Origin: Variovorax paradoxus
GTDB taxonomy: Bacteria; Pseudomonadota; Gammaproteobacteria; Burkholderiales; Burkholderiaceae_C
Direction of reading: 5' to 3'
NCBI RefSeq assembly: GCF_024734665.1
Contig: NZ_CP102931.1
Location: 6,508,001-6,572,000, forward strand
Length of the DNA stretch: 64,000 nt
Part shown: one piece after another, positions 26,828-35,887 of the stretch
Position numbering within the stretch: the stretch's first letter is position 1
Layout: the number at the start of each line of letters is the position of its first letter
Made by a program: the position numbers and the translations under genes
The notes under the pieces: model-generated
Seen by the model: only the letters and a program-made list of their open reading frames with translations
Database searches by the model: none
What the model was told of the DNA's origin: nothing

Positions 26828-28219
26828 TCAATCGAGGCGGCGGACCACGTCCATCGCCTCTTCGATGCGTTCGACGGGGTGGATCGTCAAACCTTCGATC
26901 TCTTTCGTGCCCTTGCGCGGCGCATTCGCCTTGGGCACCACGGCCACGCTGAAACCCAGCTTGGCCGCTTCGCGCAAACGCTCCTGCCCGCGCGGCGCCG
27001 GTCGCACTTCGCCGGCCAGCCCCACTTCGCCGAACGCGATGAAGCCCTTGGGCAGCGGCTTGCCGCGCAGGCTCGACGTAATGGCCAGCATCACGGCCAG
27101 GTCGGCCGCAGGCTCGCTGATGCGCACGCCGCCCACCGCGTTGACGAACACGTCCTGGTCCATGCAGGCCACGCCCGCATGGCGGTGCAGCACGGCCAGC
27201 AGCATGGCGAGACGGTCGCGGTCCAGGCCCACCGACAGGCGGCGCGGGCTGGGGCCGCCGTTGTCGACCAGCGCCTGGATTTCCACCAACATCGGCCGCG
27301 TGCCTTCGAGCGTGACCAGCACTACGCTGCCGGGCACCGGCTCGGGGTGCTGGCTCAGGAAGATCGCGCTCGGATTGGTCACGCCCTTCAGGCCGCGCTC
27401 GGTCATGGCGAACACGCCGATTTCGTTGACCGCGCCGAAGCGGTTCTTGATGGCGCGCACGAGGCGAAAGCTCGAATGCGTGTCGCCCTCGAAGTACAGC
27501 ACCGTGTCGACCATGTGTTCGAGCACGCGCGGGCCGGCGAGCGCGCCCTCTTTCGTCACGTGCCCCACCAGCACCACGGCCGTGCCGCTGGTCTTGGCAA
27601 AGCGCGTGAGGTGCGCCGCGCATTCGCGCACCTGCGCCACCGAGCCGGGGGCCGAGGTGAGCTGGTCTGAATAAACCGTCTGGATCGAGTCGATCACCGC
27701 GATGGCGGGGCGCGTGGCGTCAAGCGTGGCGATGATTTTCTCGAGCTGGATCTCGGCCAGCACCTGCACCTGCGAGTGATCGAGGCCGAGCCGCCTGGAG
27801 CGCAGCGCCACCTGCGAGCCGCTTTCCTCGCCCGTCACGTAAAGCGCGTTCTGCCCTGCCCGCTGCAACGCATCGACTGCCTGCAGCAGCAGCGTCGACT
27901 TGCCAATGCCCGGGTCGCCGCCGATCAGCGTGACACCGCCCGAGACGATGCCGCCGCCCAGCACGCGATCGAGCTCGTCGATGCCGGTGGGCGTGCGCGC
28001 GATGTCGGTCGCCTCGATTTCCGAAAGAGTCGCGAGCTCCGACGCGCCCGCGAGCGACGCGAACTGCGTGCCGAAGCGATTGTTGGCCGGCCCGTTGCTC
28101 GCGCCCGCGACCTGCTCGATGAGTGTGTTCCAGGCGCCGCAGCTCGGGCATTTGCCGAGCCACTTGGGGCTGGTGCCGCCGCATTCGCTGCAGACGAAAA
28201 GTGTTTTGTCCTTGGCCAT
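26828..28219 (-). CDS. radA: DNA repair protein RadA
   Basis: Branch-migration ATPase of 463 residues. A C4 zinc finger (FVCSECGGTSPKWLGKCPSC) is followed by the RecA-like core with Walker A GGDPGIGKSTLLLQ, Walker B AIAVIDSIQT and the KNRFGAVNEIGVF signature, then a Lon-like C-terminal domain ending in the VVRRLD tail. Full length. Divergent from the hpa operon. Confidence 0.97.
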   Translation of the reverse strand: MAKDKTLFVCSECGGTSPKWLGKCPSCGAWNTLIEQVAGASNGPANNRFGTQFASLAGASELATLSEIEATDIARTPTGIDELDRVLGGGIVSGGVTLIGGDPGIGKSTLLLQAVDALQRAGQNALYVTGEESGSQVALRSRRLGLDHSQVQVLAEIQLEKIIATLDATRPAIAVIDSIQTVYSDQLTSAPGSVAQVRECAAHLTRFAKTSGTAVVLVGHVTKEGALAGPRVLEHMVDTVLYFEGDTHSSFRLVRAIKNRFGAVNEIGVFAMTERGLKGVTNPSAIFLSQHPEPVPGSVVLVTLEGTRPMLVEIQALVDNGGPSPRRLSVGLDRDRLAMLLAVLHRHAGVACMDQDVFVNAVGGVRISEPAADLAVMLAITSSLRGKPLPKGFIAFGEVGLAGEVRPAPRGQERLREAAKLGFSVAVVPKANAPRKGTKEIEGLTIHPVERIEEAMDVVRRLD

Positions 28220-28284
28220 GCGGCGAGTTTAGGTGTCCGCACAAACCCTGATACGCGGTGCCTTGGAAAGAAACGGCCAATCAT

Positions 28285-28296
28285 TTAACATGTTAA
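28285..28296. promoter_or_regulatory. candidate HpaR operator
   Basis: TTAACATGTTAA is a perfect 12-bp palindrome, 22 bp before the hpaR start, in the spacer shared with radA. MarR-family HpaR proteins repress their own operon from palindromes of this kind, so autorepression of the hpa operon is the natural reading. It is based on position and symmetry. Confidence 0.6.
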
Positions 28297-28318
28297 GTAA
28301 TTTCGGAAGAGACAAGCC

Positions 28319-28756
28319 TTGAGCACGACATTCACGCACCGCAATTTGCCGCGCCTGCTGCTGCAGGCCCGCGAAGCCGTGATGGCCCACACCCGGCCCA
28401 GCCTGCGCGAGCACGCACTGTCCGACCAGCAATGGCGCGTGCTGCGCGTGCTGGGCGAGCACGGCGCGGTCGACACCGGCCGGGTCGCGCGCGAAGCCTT
28501 CATCCTCGGCCCCAGCCTCACCGGTGTGCTCGCGCGCATGGAACGCGACAACCTCATCACCCGCGCCCGCGATCCGGCCGACCAGCGCCGCACCGTGGTC
28601 GAGGCCACGCCGCACGGCATGAAGCTCGTGAAGCGCCTGTCGACCAGCATCGAGTCGCACTACGAGTGGATGGAGAAGTCGCTCGGCAAGGCCAAGCTCA
28701 CGCAGCTCTACGGGCTGCTCGACGAACTGATCGCACTGGAGCAACCCTCGCCATGA
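28319..28756 (+). CDS. hpaR: MarR-family regulator of homoprotocatechuate degradation
   Basis: A 145-residue winged-helix protein of the HpaR branch of the MarR family. Recognition features are SDQQWRVLRVLGEHGAVDTG, ILGPSLTGVLARMERDNLIT and RARDPADQRRTVVEATPHGM. The start codon is TTG at 28319 preceded by GGAAGAGA; the ATG at 28290 is out of frame. It heads the hpa operon and its stop overlaps hpaG1 (ATGA), so regulator and enzymes share a transcript. Confidence 0.9.
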   Translation: MSTTFTHRNLPRLLLQAREAVMAHTRPSLREHALSDQQWRVLRVLGEHGAVDTGRVAREAFILGPSLTGVLARMERDNLITRARDPADQRRTVVEATPHGMKLVKRLSTSIESHYEWMEKSLGKAKLTQLYGLLDELIALEQPSP

Positions 28757-29379
28757 GCCATTTCCTCCCCACAGGCACGGTGTACGGCACCTTGCTGAAC
28801 TTTCGCGCCGAAGTGGATGCGCTCGCGCCGCAGATGACGCAGCCGCCCTACAAGGCGCCGCCGAAGGCACCCGTGCTCTACGTGAAGACGGCCAACACCT
28901 GGAGCCCGCACGGCAGCGACATCACCGTACCGGCAGCAGTGCCCGAGGTGGAAATCGGCGCCAGCATCGGCATGGTGATCGGCGCCGAGGGCGACGTCGA
29001 AGGCTTCGTGCTGATGAACGACCTGTCGATTCCGCATGCGAGCTTCTTCCGCCCGCCGGTGAAGTTCAAGTGCGTCGATGGCTTCCTGGGCATCGGCGCC
29101 GCGCTGCGCGACGCACAGGAGGTTGCCAACCCCGCGAACTTCCGCGTCGAGGTGCGCATCAACGGCGAACTGAAGCAGTCCATCGACTTCTCGCAGCTCG
29201 TGCGGCCGGCGCAGCAGTTGCTCGCCGACGTCAGCGACTTCATGACCCTCGCTCACGGCGACGTGCTGATGCTCGGCTGCGATCTCGGCCGCCCGCTCGC
29301 CCGCGCGGGCGACCGCATCGACATCTCCGCACCGGGGTTCGAGACACTGAGCAACACGCTGGTGAAGGAAGCCGCATGA
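28753..29379 (+). CDS. hpaG1: HpaG1, fumarylacetoacetate-hydrolase-fold subunit
   Basis: N-terminal half of the bifunctional 2-hydroxyhepta-2,4-diene-1,7-dioate isomerase / 5-carboxymethyl-2-oxo-hex-3-ene-1,7-dioate decarboxylase. The 208-residue protein has the FAH-fold core (SIGMVIGAEGDVEGFVLMND, FKCVDGFLGIGAAL). In enterobacteria the two halves are often fused as HpaG; here they are separate genes joined by ATGA overlaps. Confidence 0.88.
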   Translation: MSHFLPTGTVYGTLLNFRAEVDALAPQMTQPPYKAPPKAPVLYVKTANTWSPHGSDITVPAAVPEVEIGASIGMVIGAEGDVEGFVLMNDLSIPHASFFRPPVKFKCVDGFLGIGAALRDAQEVANPANFRVEVRINGELKQSIDFSQLVRPAQQLLADVSDFMTLAHGDVLMLGCDLGRPLARAGDRIDISAPGFETLSNTLVKEAA

Positions 29380-30149
29380 AGCACGCACGCGTCATCTTCG
29401 AAGGCCGCGAGCACACCGGCACGAGCCACGAGTTCAACGGCCAGCCGGATGCCGCCGTGCGCCTGGACGACGGCCGCGTCGTACCGCAGGACCAGCTCAT
29501 CTGGCTGCCCCCGCTCGCGCCGACGGCACGCCCCCGCACCATCCTCGCGCTCGGCCTCAACTACGCCGACCACGCGAAGGAGCTCGAATTCAAGGCGCCC
29601 GAAGAACCCCTCGTGTTCGTCAAAGGCCAGAGCACGCTGATCGGCCACCGCCAGCACACGCACCGCCCGGCCGACGTGAAGTTCATGCACTACGAATGCG
29701 AGCTCGTCATCGTCGTCGGCAAGACCGCGAAGAACGTCAAGCGCGACGATGCCTACGACTTCATCGGCGGCTACACGGTGGCCAACGACTACGCCATCCG
29801 CGACTACCTCGAGAACTGGTACCGCCCCAACCTGCGCGTGAAGAACCGCGACACCTGCACGCCGCTGGGCCCGTGGTTCATCGATGCCGCCGATGTGGCC
29901 GACCCCATGGCGCTCGCGCTGCGCACCACCGTCAACGGCACGGTCACGCAGCAGGGCAACACGCGCGACATGATCTTCGACGCGCCCTTCCTCATCGAGT
30001 ACTTCAGCCGCTTCATGACGCTGTCGCCGGGCGACCTGATCCTCACCGGCACGCCCGACGGCGTGGTCGATTGCCAGCCGGGCGACGTCGTCGTCACCGA
30101 GATCGAGCGCGTCGGCGCGCTTCAGAACACCATTCAAGGAAAAGCATGA
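29376..30149 (+). CDS. hpaG2: HpaG2, fumarylacetoacetate-hydrolase-fold subunit
   Basis: Second FAH-domain protein (257 residues) for isomerisation and decarboxylation in homoprotocatechuate breakdown. Motifs are ALGLNYADHAKELEFKAPEE, the metal-site block KFMHYECELVIVVGKTAKNV, DYAIRDYLENWYRPNLRVKN and LSPGDLILTGTPDGV. Overlaps hpaG1 and hpaE by 4 bp each. Confidence 0.92.
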   Translation: MKHARVIFEGREHTGTSHEFNGQPDAAVRLDDGRVVPQDQLIWLPPLAPTARPRTILALGLNYADHAKELEFKAPEEPLVFVKGQSTLIGHRQHTHRPADVKFMHYECELVIVVGKTAKNVKRDDAYDFIGGYTVANDYAIRDYLENWYRPNLRVKNRDTCTPLGPWFIDAADVADPMALALRTTVNGTVTQQGNTRDMIFDAPFLIEYFSRFMTLSPGDLILTGTPDGVVDCQPGDVVVTEIERVGALQNTIQGKA

Positions 30150-31609
30150 GAGTCGATCACCTGATCAACGGCAAGAGTGTCGGCGGCACTGACTACTTCG
30201 AAACCGTCAACCCCGCCACGCAGGAAGTGCTGGCCGAGGTCGCCTCGGGCGGCGAAGCCGAAGTGAACGCGGCCGTGGCCGCCGCCAAGGAAGCCTTTCC
30301 GAAGTGGGCCGGCATGCCCGCGCCCGAGCGCGCGAAGCTGATACGCAAGCTCGGCGACCTGATCGCCAGGCACGTGCCCGAGATCGCGCAGACCGAAACC
30401 AACGACTGCGGCCAGGTCATCGCGCAGACCGGCAAGCAGCTCATTCCACGCGCGGCCGACAACTTCTATTACTTCGCCGAGATGTGCACGCGCGTGGACG
30501 GCCACACCTATCCCACGCCCACGCACTTGAACTACACACTGTTCCATCCGGTGGGCGTGTGCGCGCTCATCAGCCCGTGGAACGTGCCCTTCATGACGGC
30601 CACCTGGAAGGTCGCGCCCTGCCTGGCCTTCGGCAACACGGCCGTGCTGAAGATGAGCGAGCTCTCGCCGCTGACGGCCGCGCGCCTGGGCGAGCTGGCG
30701 CTCGAAGCCGGCATTCCGCCCGGCGTGCTGAACCTCGTGCACGGCTACGGCAAGGAAGCGGGCGAGCCGTTGGTGGCGCACCCCGACGTGCGCGCCATTT
30801 CGTTCACCGGCTCTACAGCCACGGGCAACCGCATCGTGAAGAGCGCGGGCCTGAAGAAGTTCAGCATGGAGCTGGGCGGCAAGAGCCCCTTCGTGATCTT
30901 CGACGACGCCGACCTCGACCGCGCGCTCGACGCGGCCGTGTTCATGATCTTCAGCAACAACGGCGAACGCTGCACGGCCGGCTCGCGCATCCTGGTGCAG
31001 CAGTCGATCTACGCCGACTTCGCGGCCAAGTTCGCGGAGCGCGCAAAGCGCATCACCGTAGGCGACCCGCTCGACGAGAAGACCATCGTCGGCCCGATGA
31101 TCTCGCAGGCCCATCTGGCTAAGGTGCGCAGCTACATCGAGCTGGGCCCGAAGGAAGGCGCGACGCTGCTGTGCGGTGGCCTCGAAGCGCCGGGCAACCT
31201 GCCCGACCGCGTGAAGAAGGGCAACTACGTCGTGCCCACCGTGTTCGCCGATGTCGACAACCGCATGAAGATCGCGCAGGACGAGATCTTCGGCCCGGTC
31301 GCCTGCCTGATTCCGTTCAAGGACGAGGCCGATGCCATCCGCCTCGCCAACGACATCCAGTACGGCCTCTCCAGCTACGTGTGGACAGAGAACATCGGCA
31401 AGGCGCACCGCGTGGCCGCAGCCGTGGAAGCCGGTATGTGCTTCGTCAACAGCCAGAACGTGCGTGACCTGCGCCAGCCCTTCGGCGGCACCAAGGCCTC
31501 GGGCACGGGCCGTGAAGGCGGCACCTGGAGCTATGAAGTGTTCTGCGAGCCGAAGAACGTGGCGGTGTCGCTGGGCTCGCATCACATTCCGCACTGGGGC
31601 GTGGCGTGA
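30146..31609 (+). CDS. hpaE: 5-carboxymethyl-2-hydroxymuconate-semialdehyde dehydrogenase
   Basis: NAD-dependent aldehyde dehydrogenase of 487 residues that oxidises the ring-fission semialdehyde. The catalytic Glu is in FSMELGGKSPFVIFDDADLD and the catalytic Cys in SNNGERCTAGSRI. FTGSTATGNRIVKSAG is the nucleotide-binding turn. The C-terminal FGGTKASGTGREGGTWSYE is as in HpaE. It lies in the middle of the operon with 4-bp overlaps on both sides. Confidence 0.94.
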   Translation: MRVDHLINGKSVGGTDYFETVNPATQEVLAEVASGGEAEVNAAVAAAKEAFPKWAGMPAPERAKLIRKLGDLIARHVPEIAQTETNDCGQVIAQTGKQLIPRAADNFYYFAEMCTRVDGHTYPTPTHLNYTLFHPVGVCALISPWNVPFMTATWKVAPCLAFGNTAVLKMSELSPLTAARLGELALEAGIPPGVLNLVHGYGKEAGEPLVAHPDVRAISFTGSTATGNRIVKSAGLKKFSMELGGKSPFVIFDDADLDRALDAAVFMIFSNNGERCTAGSRILVQQSIYADFAAKFAERAKRITVGDPLDEKTIVGPMISQAHLAKVRSYIELGPKEGATLLCGGLEAPGNLPDRVKKGNYVVPTVFADVDNRMKIAQDEIFGPVACLIPFKDEADAIRLANDIQYGLSSYVWTENIGKAHRVAAAVEAGMCFVNSQNVRDLRQPFGGTKASGTGREGGTWSYEVFCEPKNVAVSLGSHHIPHWGVA

Positions 31610-32580
31610 GCATGCAACGCCGCACGCTGCTGCAAGGCGTGGCCGCATTCGCGGCCCTGCCCTCGCTGGCGCGTGCACAGGGCACGTGGCCCAACAAGCC
31701 GATCCGCGTGATCGTGCCCTTCACGCCCGGCGGCACCACCGACTTCGTGGCTCGCCTCGTCGGCGTAGAGCTGTCGAAGACGCTGGGCCAACCCGTGATC
31801 GTCGACAACAAGCCCGGAGCAGGCACGGTGATCGGCGTCGATGCGGCCGCCAAGGCCGCACCCGACGGCTACACCTTCGTCTGCGTGGCCAACAGCTTCA
31901 CGGCCAACCAGACGCTGATCCGCAAGCTGCCCTACGACACGCAGAAAGACCTGCGCCCCGTGGCGCTCATGGGCATGTCGGAGCACGTGCTCGCCACGCA
32001 TCCGAACAGCGGCCTCAAAACACTGGCCGACCTGCGCAACGCAGCCAAGGCGAAACCGGGCACGCTGAGCTTTGCCTCCTTCGGCAACGGCACCTCCGCG
32101 CACCTCTCGGGCGAGATGCTCAAGCTGCAGATGGGCCTGGACATCGTGCACGTGCCCTACAAGGGGCAGGGCCCGGCGTTGACCGACCTGCTCGGCGGGC
32201 AGGTGACGATGATGTTCGGCAACTGGCCCGAGTTCCGCAGCCACATCCAGAACGGCAAGCTGGTCGCGCTGGGCATGGCGACAGCGCAGCGCTCGCAGTA
32301 CGCACCGGCCATACCCACACTGGCGGAACAGGGTGTGCCCATCGAGTCCAATTCGTGGAACGGTCTGCTGGCGCCCGCCGGCACGCCCGACGCCGTGGTG
32401 CAGCGCATGAACGCCGAAGTGAACCGCGCGCTGGCGGGGCCGGTGGTGGCGGAGGCCTTCCACAAGGGAGGCATCGCGTCGCTGTCGGGCACGCCGGAGC
32501 GCTTCGCGGCCTTCATCCAGAGCGAGATTGCGAAGTACGGCGACGTGATCCGCAAGGCCAACATCCGGGTGGAGGGCTGA
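31606..32580 (+). CDS. Bug-family extracytoplasmic solute-binding protein
   Basis: TctC/Bug binding protein of 324 residues with a Tat-like or Sec signal (MQRRTLLQGVAAFAALPSLA). The mature protein starts WPNKPIRVIVPFTPGGTTDF and continues VARLVGVELSKTLGQPVIVD, diagnostic for the family. The start is GTG at 31606 in a GTGA overlap with hpaE; an ATG at 31612 is the alternative. No TctA/TctB membrane components are nearby. By location it may bind 4-hydroxyphenylacetate or a related aromatic acid. Confidence 0.9.
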   Translation: MSMQRRTLLQGVAAFAALPSLARAQGTWPNKPIRVIVPFTPGGTTDFVARLVGVELSKTLGQPVIVDNKPGAGTVIGVDAAAKAAPDGYTFVCVANSFTANQTLIRKLPYDTQKDLRPVALMGMSEHVLATHPNSGLKTLADLRNAAKAKPGTLSFASFGNGTSAHLSGEMLKLQMGLDIVHVPYKGQGPALTDLLGGQVTMMFGNWPEFRSHIQNGKLVALGMATAQRSQYAPAIPTLAEQGVPIESNSWNGLLAPAGTPDAVVQRMNAEVNRALAGPVVAEAFHKGGIASLSGTPERFAAFIQSEIAKYGDVIRKANIRVEG

Positions 32581-32583
32581 ACG

Positions 32584-32919
32584 ATGAGCCTCTATGCGAT
32601 GCAGAAATTCCTGTTCGCGCTGAATCGCGAGCAGGAAGTGCAGCGGCGCTATGCCGAAGGTGGCGAGACGCGCGCGGCGCTGCTGGGCGCCTATGACTTC
32701 ACTCAGGAGGAGCGCGAAGCCATCGACACCGGCGACATCGGCAAGCTCTACGTGCTCGGCTGCAATGGCCAACTGCTGATGCACTTCGCGCCTTTGCTCG
32801 GCATTCCATGGGCCGACTACCTCGAAGCCATGCGCGAAGGCGTACGCAAATACGGCCCCGTGCGCGCGGGCATCTATGCGATGACAACCGGCACAGACGA
32901 AAAGGTGGCAGGCGTATGA
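32584..32919 (+). CDS. LigA-type small subunit of extradiol dioxygenase
   Basis: A 111-residue helical protein of the LigA (protocatechuate 4,5-dioxygenase alpha) family, which closes over the active site of the LigB partner. Conserved blocks are FLFALNREQEVQRRYAEG, YDFTQEEREAIDTGDIGKLY and YVLGCNGQLLMHFAPLLGIP. The next gene starts inside its stop (ATGA), as expected for a two-subunit enzyme. Enterobacterial HpaD has no such subunit. Confidence 0.85.
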   Translation: MSLYAMQKFLFALNREQEVQRRYAEGGETRAALLGAYDFTQEEREAIDTGDIGKLYVLGCNGQLLMHFAPLLGIPWADYLEAMREGVRKYGPVRAGIYAMTTGTDEKVAGV

Positions 32920-33743
32920 GTCTCGTATTCGCAGGCGTGTGCAGCCATGCCCCCGGCATCACCGGCCGCGCGCACCTTGCCGATCCGGCGGTGAAGGACG
33001 AGTTCCACGCGCAGTTCCACCGCTTCGGCGAGGCGATGCGCGCGACGAAGCCCGACGCGGTGATCGTGATCGCCGCCGAGCACTTCGCGAACTTCTTCAT
33101 GAACAACATGCCGGCCTATGCGATCGGCATGGCCGACAGCTACGAAGGCCCGATCGAAGACCCGAAGTGGCTGGGCATCGAGAAGCACAAGATCCCCGGC
33201 AACGCCGCGCTGTCGCAGCGCCTCATCCGCGAGGTGATGCAGACGGTGGACGTGGCCTACGCGGAAGAGTGGAAGTTCGACCACGGCATCATGGTGCCGC
33301 TGAACTTCCTCACGCCGGAGTTCGACACCAAGATCATCCCCGTCAACATCAATTGCCAGGGCCCGCCGCTCACGCCGCTGCACCGCGCCTGGGCTTTCGG
33401 CGAGGCGCTGCGCCGCGCCTGCGACAAGGCACCCGAGCGCATCGCGCTGGTGGGCACGGGCGGCATCTCGCACTGGCCGGCCACGCCCGATTCGGGCAAG
33501 GTCAATGCCGAATGGGACGCCGAGTTCATGAAGCGCTGGTGCGCCAACGACCGCGATGGCCTGCTCTCGCAGGACGACTACGGCGACGAAGCCACCTACC
33601 GCGAAGCGGGCCAGGGCGGCTTCGAGATCCGCACCTTCATCAGCGTGGCTGCAGCCGCGCGCGGCAAGGGCGAGATCCTTCACATGAAGGCCATCCCCAT
33701 CTTCGCGGTGACGTGCACCGCCGCGACGATGTCGGTCGAATGA
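32916..33743 (+). CDS. LigB-type class III extradiol dioxygenase catalytic subunit
   Basis: Catalytic subunit of 275 residues, non-haem Fe(II) ring-cleavage enzyme of the LigB superfamily. Metal ligands expected at His11 (VCSHAPGITG), His56 (IAAEHFANFF) and a Glu in GQGGFEIRTFISVAAA are present, and the proton-relay His is in FDHGIMVPLNF. By position it replaces HpaD, so homoprotocatechuate 2,3-cleavage is inferred, but LigAB relatives act on protocatechuate, gallate and similar catechols. Start at 32916 overlaps the LigA-type gene. Confidence 0.85.
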   Translation: MSLVFAGVCSHAPGITGRAHLADPAVKDEFHAQFHRFGEAMRATKPDAVIVIAAEHFANFFMNNMPAYAIGMADSYEGPIEDPKWLGIEKHKIPGNAALSQRLIREVMQTVDVAYAEEWKFDHGIMVPLNFLTPEFDTKIIPVNINCQGPPLTPLHRAWAFGEALRRACDKAPERIALVGTGGISHWPATPDSGKVNAEWDAEFMKRWCANDRDGLLSQDDYGDEATYREAGQGGFEIRTFISVAAAARGKGEILHMKAIPIFAVTCTAATMSVE

Positions 33744-33756
33744 ACGGAGAGCACCC

Positions 33757-34164
33757 ATGCCCCATCTCGTGATCCTCTACACGCCGAACATCGAAGCCGA
33801 GACCGACATGTCGGCGCTGTGCCGCACGCTGGCCGACACCATGCTGAAGCAGCGCGACGAGGCCGACAAGCCGGTGTTCCCCATCGGCGGCACGCGCGTG
33901 CTGGCCTACCCTGCCGCGCATTACGCGGTGGCCGACGGCAAGGCCGACTACGCCTTCGTCTATCTCAACATCCGCATGGCCGCGGGGCGCTCCGAGGCGG
34001 TGAAGAAGAAAGCCGGCGACGAGCTGCTGGCCGACGTGCGCGCGCATTTCGCGCCGATCTTCGAGAAGCGCCACATCGGCATCACGCTGCAGATCGACGA
34101 AAGCCCGGGGCAGGTGTACGACGGCAAGCACAGCAACCTGCATCCACTGTTCAACAAGTCATAA
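33757..34164 (+). CDS. hpaF: 5-carboxymethyl-2-hydroxymuconate isomerase
   Basis: A 135-residue member of the CHMI/tautomerase superfamily with the catalytic Pro2 after the initiator Met ([18 protein letters not shown]). [20 protein letters not shown] and [20 protein letters not shown] match HpaF. Spaced 13 bp from genes on both sides of the operon. Confidence 0.93.
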   Translation: MPHLVILYTPNIEAETDMSALCRTLADTMLKQRDEADKPVFPIGGTRVLAYPAAHYAVADGKADYAFVYLNIRMAAGRSEAVKKKAGDELLADVRAHFAPIFEKRHIGITLQIDESPGQVYDGKHSNLHPLFNKS

Positions 34165-34177
34165 GAAGCGAGCCGAC

Positions 34178-34981
34178 ATGCTGTCCAAAGCCACCATCGC
34201 CCAACTGGCCGCCGAGCTGCACGAAAGCGAAAAGTCGCGCGTGCAGGTCGAGCACTTCTCCAAGCGCTTTCCAGAGATGACCATCGAGGACGGCTATGCC
34301 ATCTCGCGCGAATGGGTGAAGAACAAGATCGCCGAAGGGCGCGTCGTGCGCGGCCACAAGATCGGCCTGACCTCACGCGCCATGCAGCAGTCCAGCCAGA
34401 TCGACGAGCCCGACTACGGCACGCTGCTCGACGACATGTTCTTCGAGCAGGGCGGCGACATTCCGTTCAAGCGCTTCATCGCGCCGCGCATCGAGGTGGA
34501 GCTGGCCTTCATCCTCGGCAGGAAGCTGCAGGGGCCGAACGTGACCATCTTCGACGTGCTGGCCGCCACCGACTACGTAGTGCCCGCCATCGAGATCATC
34601 GACGCGCGCATCGAGCAATTCGACCGCCACACCAAGGCGCCGCGCAAGGTGTTCGACACCATCTCCGACAACGCGGCCAATGCCGGCATCGTGATGGGCG
34701 GCCGGCCGGTGAAGCCCGATGCAGTGGACCTGCGCTGGGTGAGCGCGCTGCTCTACAAGAACGGCGTGATCGAGGAATCGGGCGTGGCCGCGGCCGTGCT
34801 CAACCATCCGGCCACCGGCGTGGCGTGGCTCGCGAACAAGCTGGCGCCGTGGGAAGAATGCCTGGAGGCCGGCGAAGTGGTGCTGGCCGGCTCGTTCACG
34901 CGACCCACCACGGCCGTGCCGGGAGACACCTTCCACGCCGACTACGGCCCGCTCGGCGCCATCTCGTTCCGCCTTGTCTGA
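34178..34981 (+). CDS. hpaH: 2-oxo-hept-4-ene-1,7-dioate hydratase
   Basis: Hydratase of 267 residues in the FAH-related MhpD/HpaH family. Features are [20 protein letters not shown], the metal-binding block [18 protein letters not shown], and FRTKAP-like [20 protein letters not shown]. The substrate is produced by HpaG; the product goes to HpaI encoded 15 bp downstream. Confidence 0.93.
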   Translation: MLSKATIAQLAAELHESEKSRVQVEHFSKRFPEMTIEDGYAISREWVKNKIAEGRVVRGHKIGLTSRAMQQSSQIDEPDYGTLLDDMFFEQGGDIPFKRFIAPRIEVELAFILGRKLQGPNVTIFDVLAATDYVVPAIEIIDARIEQFDRHTKAPRKVFDTISDNAANAGIVMGGRPVKPDAVDLRWVSALLYKNGVIEESGVAAAVLNHPATGVAWLANKLAPWEECLEAGEVVLAGSFTRPTTAVPGDTFHADYGPLGAISFRLV

Positions 34982-34996
34982 AAGAAGAAAGACGCC

Positions 34997-35818
34997 ATGC
35001 ACACCCCCATCAACACCTTCAAGCAGGCCCTTCAATCGGGCAAGCCCCAGATCGGTCTCTGGGTCGGACTGGCCGACGGCTATGTTGCCGAGATCCTGGC
35101 CGGCACCGGCTACGACTGGCTGCTGGTCGACGGCGAGCACGCGCCCAACGACGTGCGCTCGGTGCTCGCACAGCTGCAGGGCATCTCCAGCGCGTGGTCG
35201 GCACAGGCGGAGGCGGAGCGCTCGCATCCCATCGTGCGCATTCCGGTCGGCGACACCACGCTGCTCAAGCAGTACCTCGATATCGGCGCGCAGACGCTGC
35301 TGGTGCCGATGGTCGACACGGCCGAGCAGGCCGCGCGGCTGGTGCAGGGCATGCGCTACCCGCCCGAAGGCATCCGAGGCATGGGCAGTGCGCTGGCGCG
35401 TGCCTCGCGCTGGCAGGCCTACCCGAACTACCTGCACGAAGCCAATGCGCAGACCTGCCTGCTGGTGCAGGCCGAGACGGTGGAGGCGATGAAGAACCTC
35501 GACGCCATCGCGGCCACGCCGGGCGTGGACGGCGTGTTCATCGGGCCGGCCGACCTGTCGGCATCGATGGGCTTCGTGGGCCAGCCGAACCACCCCGAGG
35601 TGCAGGCCGTGATCGCCGACGCCATCGCGCGCATCCGCAAGGCCGGCAAGGCGCCGGGCATCCTGTCGACCACCGAGGAACAGGCGCGCAAGTGGCTCGC
35701 GGCCGGCGCGCTGTTCGTGGCGGTGGGCGTGGACACCATCGTTCTGGCGGCGGCGGCGAAGCAGCTGTTGGCGAAATACAAGAATCTCACGGCAAGCTCT
35801 GGTTCATCGAGCTACTGA
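34997..35818 (+). CDS. hpaI: 4-hydroxy-2-oxoheptanedioate aldolase
   Basis: Class II (metal-dependent) pyruvate aldolase of 273 residues that splits the C7 intermediate into pyruvate and succinic semialdehyde. The family pattern [33 protein letters not shown], the metal residues in VQAETVEAM and [14 protein letters not shown] are present. Last gene of the hpa operon; the next start is 70 bp away. Confidence 0.94.
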   Translation: MHTPINTFKQALQSGKPQIGLWVGLADGYVAEILAGTGYDWLLVDGEHAPNDVRSVLAQLQGISSAWSAQAEAERSHPIVRIPVGDTTLLKQYLDIGAQTLLVPMVDTAEQAARLVQGMRYPPEGIRGMGSALARASRWQAYPNYLHEANAQTCLLVQAETVEAMKNLDAIAATPGVDGVFIGPADLSASMGFVGQPNHPEVQAVIADAIARIRKAGKAPGILSTTEEQARKWLAAGALFVAVGVDTIVLAAAAKQLLAKYKNLTASSGSSSY

Positions 35819-35856
35819 GTGGTTCTTGGGTGTCGCTCCGTAGAAACGCATGCTAA

Positions 35857-35874
35857 ATTTGACGTACGTTAAAT
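35857..35874. promoter_or_regulatory. candidate operator/promoter of the ATPase pair
   Basis: ATTTGACGTACGTTAAAT is an 18-bp near-perfect palindrome (one mismatched pair) 13 bp before the first ATPase start. It contains TTGACG, which could act as a -35 hexamer. The region is clearly AT-richer than the hpaI coding sequence just before it. No dedicated regulator gene adjoins it, though the second ATPase carries a winged helix. Confidence 0.5.
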
Positions 35875-35887
35875 ACATCGTACTTCA

